From positions 24,681,989 through 24,745,988 of the forward strand of contig NC_069124.1 of assembly GCF_026914265.1 (NCBI RefSeq): a DNA stretch of 64,000 nt, read 5' to 3'. A program made the position numbers and the translations under genes. Under the pieces are notes generated by a model. The model did no database searches. It was not told the DNA's origin and saw only the letters and a list, made by a program, of their open reading frames with translations. The first letter of the stretch is position 1, and each line of letters opens with the position of its first letter. This DNA comes from Mya arenaria. Lineage: Eukaryota > Mollusca > Bivalvia > Myida > Myidae. This document shows, in pieces, positions 37,761 through 49,700 of this stretch.

Positions 37761-38011
37761 CTTCAGACTTTGGACAATTTCTGTTCGTAATTATCAGCTT
37801 CAACATAAATTCAAAATGATATAAAATGTACGGTCTTTCGTTTGTTTGAATATAGACTAGCCGATCCTTACCTTGATTACGAGCATTTATATTTACAATT
37901 GTGTTCACTTATATCTGCACGGCCATCTTTCAAGTTAAATGCACTGTATTTCTTCTACAAATGCATCAAATAAATAGATAATTGAAGGACTTTGTAACCA
38001 ATCCCAAGCAC

Positions 38012-38017
38012 TTTATT
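38012..38017 (-). terminator. AATAAA signal downstream of the orphan exon
   Basis: AATAAA on the minus strand, about 90 nt past the TAA of the 38,107-38,271 exon. It supports that exon being a genuine 3' end. Confidence 0.45.
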
Positions 38018-38106
38018 CATTTCATGATACAAGAAATATTCTATATACAAGCTTCAATCTAATCGATATAAAGCACTATTTTGCATAAACATACAAATCT
38101 AGATGG

Positions 38107-38271
38107 TTAAGATATATGAGCAACTAGACATGTGATAACAGTCTTATTCAGGGCTGTCTGCCACCTAGGGCACTGAGAGTAAAGCCATTGGGACATTGGG
38201 GCATAGGGCAGAACGTCGCGTCCGAACTGATATCTAGGGTACAGCCGATAGGCAGCTTCCAGGCCGGACAT
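38107..38271 (-). CDS. Orphan terminal coding exon, unknown protein
   Basis: A TTTTTCCAG acceptor precedes 55 in-phase codons (MSGLEAAYRLYPRYQF ... then TAA). AATAAA follows at 38,017-38,012, about 90 nt after the stop. The composition (Tyr, Arg, Pro, Trp) looks protein-like, and the acceptor is phase 0. No upstream exon is visible before the vWA-ShKT stop at 40,491. It may be an alternative last exon of that gene, the start-bearing exon of a tiny gene, or a relic. I do not recognise the family. Confidence 0.45.
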   Translation of the reverse strand: MSGLEAAYRLYPRYQFGRDVLPYAPMSQWLYSQCPRWQTALNKTVITCLVAHIS

Positions 38272-38390
38272 CTGGAAAAACAAATAAAACAATAAAACGT
38301 TAAATAAGGTGCAGTAAACTTATGGCTAAGGCTGATATTACAATATTAGAGTGTTTAATATTAATGAATCGTTAAAAACTTTGTTATATA

Positions 38391-38566
38391 CAGTCGAAAC
38401 CCGTTGGCTCGAAATTGCTTGGTTCGATTTCTTCGTTGGCTCGAGCTTGTTGTGAATGACCGATTTATCTTTACTTTATGTAAGCATTCCCGCTTGGCTC
38501 GATATTCGCGAGACTCGAATTGTTTTGCCGGTCCCTCGGATATCGCGCCAACGGGTTTCGACTGTA
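38391..38566. mobile_element. pogo/Tigger-like MITE, intact ends
   Basis: ACAGTCGAAACCCGTTGGCT / CCAACGGGTTTCGACTGTA are inverted, with TA at the edges. TA duplication and CAGT ends fit pogo-like elements. Confidence 0.7.
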
Positions 38567-38785
38567 TTTTAAATTGTTTCATATTTAAGAAAACAGAATA
38601 ATAATTCCCATTCTATGTAACTTCAAAATCTTAGTCAAGTCGAAATTATATGTAACACGATACCAGTTTGACTCAAATCAATCGTACATGGTCATGCCAA
38701 GTAGTTAACAATACATTATGGAATAAAGAGGGGGGGGGGGGGGGAAACAAGGCCACTTACTATTAAAAATCGATACCTTATTATT

Positions 38786-40015
38786 ACATTCATAAAATAA
38801 ACATCTATGGGCTATTCAGGTCCTGAATTACGATAATCGCAATACCGTGCGTGCTTTGAGAGATATGATGACGTCTGCTTTCTCAAATGGTCGTAGAAGA
38901 AAGAGGGAGTATTTTAACGATAATAAGGCTGACGTCATTGTCTATTTAAAGCCTGGCTATTTCATTCATAAAATAAACATCTATGGGCTATTCAGGATCT
39001 GAATTACGATAATCGCAATACCGTGCGTGCTTTGAGAGATATGATGACGTCTGCTTTCTCAAATGGTCGTAGAAGAAAGAGGGAGTATTTTAACGATAAT
39101 AAGGCTGACGTCATTGTCTATTTAAAGCCTGGCTATTTCATTCATAAAAAAAACATCTATGGGCTATTCAGGTCCTGAATTACGATAATCGCAATACGGT
39201 GCGTGCTTTGAGAGATATGATGACGTCTGCTTTCTCAAATGGTCGTAGAAGAAAGAGGGAGTATTTTAACGATAATAAGGCTGACGTCATTGTCTATTTA
39301 AAGCCTGGCTATTTCATTCATAAAATAAACATCTGTGGGCTATTCAGGTCCTGAATTACGATAATCGCAATACCGTGCGTGCTTTGAGAGATATGATGAC
39401 GTCTGCTTTCTCAAATGGTCGTAGAAGAAAGAGGGAGTATTTTAACGATAATAAGGCTGACGTCATTGTCTATTTAAAGCCTGGCTATTTCATTCATAAA
39501 ATAAACATATGTGGGCTATTCAGGTCCTGAATTACGATAATCGCAATACCGTGCGGGCTTTCAGAGATATGATGACGTCTGCTTTCTCAAATGGTCGTAG
39601 AAGAAAGAGGGAATATTTTAACGATAATAAGGCTGACGTCATTGTCTATTTAAAGCCTGGCTATTTCATTCATAAAATAAACATCTATGGGCTATTCAGG
39701 TCCTGAATTACGATAATCGCAATACGGTGCGGGCTTTGAGAGATATGATGACGTCTGCTTTCTCAAATGGTCGTAGAAGAAAGAGGGAGTATTTTAACGA
39801 TAATAAGGCTGACGTCATTGTCTATTTAAAGCCTGGCTATTTCATTCATAAAATAAACATCTATGGGCCATTCTGGTCACGAATTACGATAATCGCAATA
39901 CCGTGCGTGCTTTGAGAGATATGATGACGTCTGCTTTCTCAAATGGTCGTAGAAGAAAGAGGGAGTATTTTAACGTTAAAAGGCTGACGTCATTGTCATT
40001 TAACCTGGCTTCAGG
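38786..40015. repeat. 176-bp satellite, seven near-identical copies
   Basis: The marker ACATCTATGG recurs at 38801, 38977, 39153, 39329, 39505, 39681 and 39857, exactly 176 bp apart. Each unit has a perfect TGACGTCA palindrome. The last unit decays at about 40,000. A 60-codon frame repeats in each unit, but 176 is not a multiple of three. Confidence 0.95.
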
Positions 40016-40477
40016 CATAATAAGTTCTGGCCCCTCGATAATGCTGGTTACTTAAAGTTGTGACCAGAAATATGTTTAGTTAGACTGTTAAGGTTACATT
40101 ACAAGTGTATTAACATTTATGATTTTTTGAGGTAAAAATGACTTTTCAATATCATCAAAATGTATTAACTCGTTGTAATCTATGGTGGCATATTACTGCC
40201 AGTTAATTTGTTACTTATTAAGTGGATCTCGTAAACCATAATTTGTTAACCTGTTAGTGTTGTACAGCTAAAAAAAGCCTAACAGGCGACAGCTCTGAGC
40301 ACTTTCAAGCCAGTTTTAAGTCTTATGATATTTATCTTACAGAAAAAAAAAATCGCGAAAAGTAATTAGATTTTAGTTCAAATTTAGTGGTTAACACGAA
40401 ACAATTCGCGAACGTTAACAGGTTATCTTACGGCAGTTTTTTGCCACCATAGGAATCGTATGAAAATATAGCAGCGT

Positions 40478-40483
40478 TTTATT
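40478..40483 (-). terminator. Polyadenylation signal AATAAA of the vWA-ShKT gene
   Basis: AATAAA starts eight bases after the TGA stop. Cleavage is expected 10-30 nt further left, giving a very short 3' UTR. Confidence 0.6.
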
Positions 40484-40490
40484 TCAGGTC

Positions 40491-43400
40491 TCAATAAGCT
40501 TCTCCCACATACGTGATATTGTTCTGGAGGGTCGTTTCGGGGATGATGGTATATTTGGAGCAGAAGCCGCAGGTTTCCCGACAGTTGTGGGACGTCCACG
40601 CCTTGTATTGTTGGTTCAAGCACACATCCGCTCCGTATTCCGCGCAGTTGACCAAGTCAGCACAGACAGCTGTGGTAAGACAAAAATCACATATATAGTT
40701 CAGTTGTTCGACACATGGATACGCAATACTTCGCATTAAAGCTGCACTCTCACAGATTTACCGTTATGACAACTTTTATATGTCTTCGAATGAGCCAATT
40801 TTTTGCGTAAATATTTGAAAACAAGTTATATAAGACTGTTGACAAAAAGATAAGATCGCAGTTTTTGATATTTCCATATGTTTTATTGCTAAAAGCTTTA
40901 CTTACGCTTTAATAACAATGCATAAAACATCATTTTTTGAACATAAATATGAAAACATGCGATCTGATTTTTGTCAGCAGTCTGATATCACTGCTGTCCA
41001 TGCATTTTCGCAAAAATTGCCTCGTTCCAAGACAAACAATAAAAACAGTGGTCAAAACTTTCAATCTGTGAGCGTGAGCTTTAAGTCATTACATGTTTTT
41101 GGTGAACTAAATAAAATCCTTTGTGAAGTCCCGACAGACGGTCAGTCGAACGATGTGCAGTTGATAACAGTGAACAGCTGTGATGGAAAGTTAGATAACA
41201 TTTGTATTTTGGATGGTTTCATAAATTACCCTTATCTTTTTACAAAATTAAAATGATCAAATTCTAAACATAGAAACTCTTTTTTCTTTTCTTAACATTC
41301 GGACCCCGTTGGTTCGAAGTCGCTTGGCTCAATTTTCTGGTTGGTTCGAAGTTCGAGCCTGGGAAATTTACAGAATTTACATACAGAAGGCAAGCATTCC
41401 CGCTTAGCTCGAAATTTCCCAGGCTCGAACTATTTCGCCGGTCCCTGGGAGTTCGAGCCAACGGGTTCGAAAGTAATGTATTAACAACGGAATGACGCTG
41501 AGCAGTCTCATGACGAAATGAGCCTTAAAAATAAAAGACGTCGGTATGGATTACAATATATGTTTAATAAATTATTCCAGTCCCTTACATGTATCGGTCT
41601 GACGAGTGGGAGCTATCTGGGTGACAGGATGAGGTGAATCAGTGGGGAGAGTGCCGCCTCCTGAAAATCATTGAATAGCAAGAAGTCGTGCAACTATTTG
41701 GATGTTACTGTTAAAATGATGAAAGGGGAGTTTTTGAATAACGCACGAACCAGAAAACATCCAAACTGATTTTAAAACGAAAATTGTCCAAGAACTAAAT
41801 TTGCTACAATAAAACATCATGTTGCTGAAATGTTATTGTTTTTAATTATATCACATTAAATAAAATGGTCAAAAAGGTTATACATGTATCTAATAAGTGG
41901 TAAAATAACTGGAGTGTGTTATCGGTCAAAGCTTGCCTGAAACATCACATTGTTCGCGACCAGTGGACCACTACACAATAGCTTACCACAGAACGCACAA
42001 TATTTAGGACAGTGTTCATTAGCCCAGTTGAAAAGACTAGTTGTCGTGCATATGTATACTCCGTAATTCGAACATTCCACCGTATCTACACAGGGGGCCG
42101 GAGTGGTTGGAGGACCTGGAACATCAAAATACACACCCATTGTTTATTGGTCCCCATGGTTTTCGATTAGTACAAATATCATGCGTGAAACAGTTAAAGT
42201 GTATCCGAAACCGGATTTTCGACGTTTTTGAGATTATGGATAATTTTGGTCTAAAGTGATGACTATTGATCACGAATCATTTTATCGCTCTTGTGGAATT
42301 CGTATCAGACCCAAGGAGCAACATATCAACATGATGAAGATAGATCGTAAGCTCATATCATCATGTATGATGTAAACATTTAATATAATATTAAATTACA
42401 CAGTCATTATTACCAAAAGGTAATGACAACCAATCTAACCTTTGCAAAAGTAAATACATAAGCACAGATTCATTAATACCAAAAGGTAATAATTACCAAA
42501 CTAACCTTTGCAAACTATAATACAGAATTACACATTCATTAATACCTAAAGATATGAAAACCAAACTAACCTTTGCAAACTATAATACAGAATTGCACAT
42601 TCATTAATACCTAAAGATATGAAAACCAAACTAACCTTTGCAAACTATAATACAGAATTACACATTCATTAATACCTAAAGATATGAAAACCAAACTAAC
42701 CTTTGCAAACTATAATACAGAATTACACATTCATTAATACCTAAAGATATGAAAACCAAACTAACTTTTGCAAAGGTTAATACAGAATTACACATTCATT
42801 AATACCTAAAGATATGAAATCAAACTAACTTTTGCAAAGGTTAATACAGAATTACACATTCATTAATACCTAAAGATATGAAAACCAAACTAACCTTTGC
42901 AAAGGTTAATACAGAATTACACATTCATTGATACCTAAAGATATGAAAACCAAACTAACTTTTGCAAAGGTTAATACAGAATTACACATTCATTAATACC
43001 TAAAGATATGAAAACCAAACTAACTTTTGCAAAGGTTAATACAGAATTACACATTCATTAATACCTAAAGATATGAAAACCAAACTAACTTTTGCAAAGG
43101 TTAATACAGAATTACACATTCATTAATACCTAAAGATATGAAAACCAAACTAACTTTTGCAAAGGTTAATACAGAATTACACATTCATTAATACCTAAAG
43201 ATATGAAAACCAAACTAACTTTTGCAAAGGTTAATACAGAATTACACATTCATTAATACCTAAAGATATGAAAACCAAACTAACTTTTGCAAAGGTTAAT
43301 ACAGAATTACACATTCATTAATACCTAAAGATATGAAAACCAAACTAACCTTTGCAAAGGTTAATACAGAATTACACACCTTTAATTATAGATTATAACA

Positions 43401-43779
43401 ACCAAACTAAACATTGCAAAAGATAATTACAGTATTACACAATCTTTCATACCAAAAGAGTATTACAACCACACTAACCTTTGAAGAAGTTAATACAGAA
43501 TTACAGGTTAATTAATACCGAAAGAGTATTACAACCAAACTAACCTTTGAAGAATTTAATACAGAATTACAGGTTCATTAATACCGAGAGATCATGACAT
43601 CCAAAACTAACCTTGGCAAAAGCCGCAGAAGAGGCGACAGTTTTTTGCCATATATGGGTGATAATCCTTGCAGTCGTCCTGTCCGTATCTTGAACAGGCT
43701 TCAACATCAAAGCAGTCACTCGAGTTTGTTGTCACGGGGGGCATTGTGACGATGCGCGAGGGTGGGGTAACAATCACCA
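40491..43779 (-). CDS. Three ShKT domains and C-terminus (exons 16-19)
   Basis: Exons are 43612-43779, 41987-42115, 41589-41660 and 40491-40669. Each ShKT has six cysteines in the family spacing: DCFDVEAC..C..NC..FCGFC, PCVDTVEC..C..HC..YCAFC, VCADLVNC..C..NC..TCGFC. A Thr/Pro linker (exon 41589-41660) separates the second and third. The protein ends GEAY, then TGA. The first ShKT exon abuts the 65-bp minisatellite, which contains copies of its splice donor. Confidence 0.87.
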
Positions 43780-46700
43780 CTGGTAGTGTTAAACAAATGC
43801 TTCGTTAAGTATGTTAGTGGTGAAACAAAAATGAAAGAACTATAAAAATGCAGACAGAAGCGTTATTTGGGCATATAAAATCCACAGTATTGACCGTTTA
43901 AAAAACGATCAAGGGCGTTGTTGTTGTAAGAAGCTACTTTTGGTTTAACATCGGTTTTACGAACTGTGTATTTCTTGTAAAAGTTTCAAATTTTGAAACT
44001 AACCAAACCCCATCCCCGTTGGTTTGTTCCATCCGAAAACTCGTTTACTTTGAAAAGACAACATGGTGAACAGTGATCCAACACGTGTGTTGAAAAAAGC
44101 ATTTATTTAAATTAGGCAAACGACCATCTGTGGTATTATTGTTTAGAAGGAAATACAGAAATAATGGTTCCATGCAGAAGCTCCATCATGTTGTTGAAGC
44201 TGTACACAAAACAACATTCAATCAAACTTTTCGAAACAGGTTTTCAAACCGCCGAAAACCATGAAACCTAAACTGAAACCAGTTTGGTGTCAACAAAAAC
44301 ACCCTATGTAAAGCAATATGTTGAAGTCTGTTAAGCTTTACGTTCATTGAGATGTATTAATACCAATTTCAAAGTCAACGACTTAACGAAAGACAAGGTG
44401 GTATGATTAAGTTTAAAAACATGCACTATATCTACTCACGACCACATGCAACCGTAGCCACAACTTTTTCCAGGGTCTTGAGGGCTTCAAAGTCGCCTAC
44501 TTGGTAAACAAGGCTTTTATTCATGTTATCCGTTGAGGCTAGTCCCTCCAGTTCGTCGGAATCCGTTTCATTTCCGATTCCAATTGCAATCAACGTCACA
44601 TTGTCACTTTCCTTAGCTAATTGTGCCTATAAAAAGAGCACGGGACTAGAAATGGCTTCCTCGGTTTCTATTCTGTTTGGGTGGTGATGAACAATTTAGA
44701 TATGTTGTTGAATGCAAGTAATCCGAACGCATAAACTTTTTTTTCAAAGCATGAACATATAAGTAAGAATTTAATTGAAACTGTGCATTGAAATAACATT
44801 CATATCGGTTACATATGACTAAAATTTTAATAATGTTCCTATATATCTTAAAGTAAATTGACCAATTTGCATGAAATATAACTTTGATTTCTAGCGTTCA
44901 ACGACCCCCAACACCATATATGAGGAGAAAGCTCCACTTGTGTACTTAACGGTTAACATTTTTCCTCAGAAATATAAAATTGGTTTAACGTAACCACTGT
45001 GTATTTGTTAAAATGGCAGCATCCAGTGTCCGAGGACCAACAATGTGGTAAAAATGATAACAATAAAAAGAAGATCAAGCAGATTTCAGCATGTCCAGCA
45101 TCATTTTAAAGCACATACCATTCAGCTTCAAAACCTATTAAATATCGAAAAGGTTCTATCTGCTTCTTTATTTAATGTCACTTAGACCCTTTTCGCATTC
45201 ACCCCTCGATATGGAAGGTAGCCAATGGTGTGAGATGACATAGCCATGCTTTGATTCACTTAAAGAAATTAGGCATGTAACAATACGTAGGCACTTCCGA
45301 ATTGGTGTAGTTTTCCCCATAACATCACATACCTGTCGTAGAGTATTTTTTGGGTCCCGTGAGTAGCCATCAGTGATCACAATCGCTATGTTGGGGTCGT
45401 TTGTCCGTTCGTTTGTGAATCCTTCTTGGCGCAGCATTTCCATGGCCGCCGCTATAATTTAATATCCATAAGTATTACACGTGAAATCTGAGGATAATCC
45501 ATGACACTATTTATATGTAAAAGTGTTGATTGCAATTGCAATGAAGTACTCTTATTTGCTTCATAACTATCAATTAGGCTTCTTATAAAACATCATTTGT
45601 TAAAGTGACACTCTTATTCAAAATCAATACATACACATGTATAACAAACATAAATTTTGAATGATAAACCTTAAACTTACTTAAAACTGCATTTATGGAA
45701 AATATTAACTAGTGAAACAAGATTGTAGAAATACCGTATTTTATGCGCATTTCTTTCAAATAAAACTCGATATCCTTCATAAAAACAATTGTTTGCGACA
45801 TTTATTTATCCTTTTTGGAAAAGTAAAGCAATATTAATAATTGCGGTAAATTATTTGGGAGTAAGAGTACATCTTTAACACAAAAGAAATCTAAAGTATT
45901 TTAATAGCTGTCTCTCTTTAGTTGAATCTGTTCCTGACAGCAATAAAAAGTTCAACAGTGTTGACAATTAAGAATCACAAATTTAACGTAACCAAAGGGC
46001 AAGAACAGTAAGGACATTAGGTACGTTTAATCACTTTTCCTACGCTTGTGGTTACCTGTATCAGTGCTTCCTTGTGTGTAGGGTATTCTGTCAACAGCCG
46101 CCAAGATGTCGGCTTTAGTGCTGTAGGACGTCAAATTGAACTGGAGCGTAGGCGCGGTGCTGAAGGTGATGACGCCAATACGAGTGTACTGGCTCCCGAT
46201 ATCGAACACGTTTATCGTCTCCTTTATGAAGTTCTTAACCTTCAAGAAGTTTTCGCCCCCCACACTTCCAGATGTATCAACGACAAATACAACATCAGCT
46301 ACCTTGGCGACGCAAGCTGCAGAAGAAACACCATGTATTGGCGTTGTGGATTGCGTTATTTGTGGAAGCAAAGTTAGAAAATAGCATTTCATTAAAAGAA
46401 AAGAAAGTTTAAAGACTGACGTAAGGTCTGCCATGTTAGTCCTTGTGTAAGAGATAAATGATTACGAATAAACTTTTCAGGTGGTCATGGCTTTGCGATG
46501 ACCTTATCGAGTCGACATAGTATTGCAATGACCTCAAATGGACATAAATAAATTGTGATGGTACTTAAGCTTCTGTTGGACTAAGTACACGATAACACTT
46601 ACGCGGTGCTGTCGGCAACGTGGTTCTAAAAATAAATACAATGAATGATGTTATTTATAGACAGATTGACGAGTGACATAACAAGTCATGTGGTCATTGC

Positions 46701-49700
46701 CAGCCAGCAAGTTATTGATTGGTTGATTTCACAGTGAAATCAAGCCACCGACCAATGGCATACTGGATGGCTTTTTTGCATAATTATGAATACATATAAG
46801 CAAAAACATTTAATATGTCTTACTGCAGTGTACTTCTTCTTAAACTCGAATTTATCAAAGAATGCGCATTGCGATCTTTTAAGAGTTTTTTTATTGATGG
46901 TTTAATTATTTCTACATAGAAACCTAAATTAAGTATAGGCAAAATCTTTGATTTTATCAAATAATGATTATTATTGCATTCGGTAATTTGTAACGCTTTT
47001 ACCCAGTTGTTGTTGACGCTGGTGTAGTAGTGGTTGTGGTGGTGGTTGTGGTGATGATGGGTGGATCTTGCGTCGTCCTAGTGGTAGTCGATAGTACTAT
47101 TGTTGGTATGGGTGTTGTTGTTGTTGTTGTAGTTGTCGTGGGTAGTAGTTGTGGTGCTGTAATAAACACAAACACTTTAGGTGGAAATTTCTTATTAACC
47201 AATGCCTATTCTAGAAACAAAACTCTCGGAATAATTAATGTTCGTTTTACTTTCATTGGCTTCTGGCTTATAACTTTAATACCAAGTGAATTTCTTGTGT
47301 TATGTACAAATATGCAGACTTGCCCTCTAACGAAGGCAGCGGAACTTAACATGAAATAGTACAATGGCTCTGATACAGCAAGAAAGAGAATAAGAACCAA
47401 CACATACCCTCACACGTTGATTTGGCAACAGCGTTCTCAATGCTAGACAACTGGGTGAAGTTTGATACAAAGTATACGAAATTGCTGTCTGGATCGCTTG
47501 ATATGTAATTCAGTTCTGACATTTGAACCTCACTCCCCACTCCTGCAAGCAATAGTCGATACAGCATTTGTTTAAAAGGCTCGTAACCAAAATTAACAGT
47601 GTCCTTTACACTCCTGGTAGAAATACTTGGTAAGCTTTAAAGGATCGTACAAACTTAATAATATCTAAAATATAAATGAACGTATATGAACGTATTTGTG
47701 TTTAATAACACGTTGAGTTTCCAAAGAAATACATGTAGTACAACTTCGAATTATTATATTCATACCTATAGCAAAAACGCCAATGCCCTGCTGTTTAACT
47801 TTGTCTGCAGCTATTTTTGTCAGATCAGGTGCGCTTGAGTATCCGTCGGTGACCACAATGGCAAGGTCGGGTGCCCCCTTTCTGTCACCCTCCAGCCCAT
47901 GAGCTAATAGATAGTCGAACGCCTTGTCCGTTTCTGTATTACCTATTATACAAAGTAATGTTATTATATGTATGCGAAATAAAGGAAAGGGCCAATGCAG
48001 AAAAGTATTGCCAAATTTGTAATACAGTCGAAACCCCTTGGCTCGAACTCGTTTGGCTCGAAATCCTCGTTGGCTCGTACTAGATGTAAAGGACCGATTA
48101 CTTTTTACTGAAAGTAAACCATCCCGCTTGGCATGATTTTTCTGAGGCTCGAAGTATTTTCGCCGATCTCTAGGAGTTCGGGCCAACGGGGTTTCTGGGA
48201 GTTCGAGTCAACGGGGTTCGACTGTAGTTAATTTTAAAATAGATATGTGACCACCGGCCATTGCCCAATTCTAACTCAAATTCTAATTGCGAGCATATAT
48301 GGTTGGACATACCATAATGTGTCGGATAAGTGTATGATCATTTAACCACTGTCTGTCTATCACCAGAGAGGTCGTGGGTTCGAGTCCCTTCAACGCAACG
48401 CTTCATTGCTTCTCAGTAATGACTCTTTTCTAATATTTCACTGGAGACGGACCCAAAACGGAGTACTATCAGCTAGTAGCTGTCTTCAAAATTGATATAA
48501 ACTATCGATGTATCCGACGTAAATTGATAGCACCTATCGAGGTATCCGAGGTAAATGGATATCGATTATCGAGGTATCCGATGTAAATGGATATCGACTA
48601 TCGAGGTATCCGAGGTAAATGGATATCAACTATCGAAGTATCCGGTTTACACGGATATCGACTATCAGGGTATCCGATGTAAATGGATATCAACTATCGA
48701 GGTATCTGATGTGAATAGATATCGACTATCGAGGTATCCGAGGTAAATGGGTATCAACTATCGAGGTATCCGATGTACATGGATATCTACTATCGAGGTA
48801 TCTGATGTTAAGAGATATCGACTATCGAGGTATCTGAGGTAAATGGGTATCAACTATCGAAGTATCCGATAAACATGGATATCTACAATCGAGGTATACG
48901 ATGTACATGTATATCAGCTATCGAGGTATCCGATGTACATTGATATCAACTATCGAGGTATCCGATGAACATGAATATCAACTATCGAGGTATCCGATGT
49001 ACATGGATATCAGCTATTGAGGTATCCGATGTTAATGGATATCAACTATCGAGGTATCCGAGGTAAATAAATATCAACTATCGAGGTATCCGATGTTAAC
49101 GGATATCGACTATCGATATATCCGAGGTTAATGGATATCGACTATCGAGGTATGTAAGCCTATCGTGGTTTATTATCATATACCTGGGTAATAAGGGATT
49201 TGATTGATTGCGTTGATTAGGGCTTGCTTGTCTGTGAACGCGTCCAAACTCAGCCTTCTCACTGGGTAGTTGCTGAAGGTAATCACCGCGACCTTTGTCA
49301 GGTCTGAGCCAATATCCAAGAAATCCACGATGTCGATGACAAAAGTTCTCATGAGCTCCCAGTTCTTTACCCCTACGCTACCAGACTGGTCCAATATGAA
49401 CACTATGTCGGCTATGGTTTGATTACACTCAGCTGAAATATATAACTTTTCAGTAATCATCGTGTGGCAGTTCAAACAATTTGGATGATACTCTACCAAA
49501 CCTATCATGGCTTAGTGTGTATTTTAATACCACAGTCTAGCAGTGAATGTAAAGGATAAAAGGCCATGTATGACAACTGCCTGCCTCCGCCGCTGGGAGT
49601 TCCATCCCACGTGTGGAAAAATACTCATAGGAATATTATGTATTGTGTAATTTAATGGACAAAAAATATCCTGGCAAAACATTGAGCTTGAAAAATGTAT

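Noticed and set aside
39509..39915. Repeated 60-codon frame in the 176-bp satellite
   Set aside because: The frame resets each unit and ends in a stop; no splice or start context. Kept only as a satellite property.
47665..48186. Single 173-codon frame containing VVTDGYS
   Set aside because: It joins real vWA2 exon 47766-47942 to intron and pogo-like MITE sequence; the splice sites at both ends of the exon are clear.
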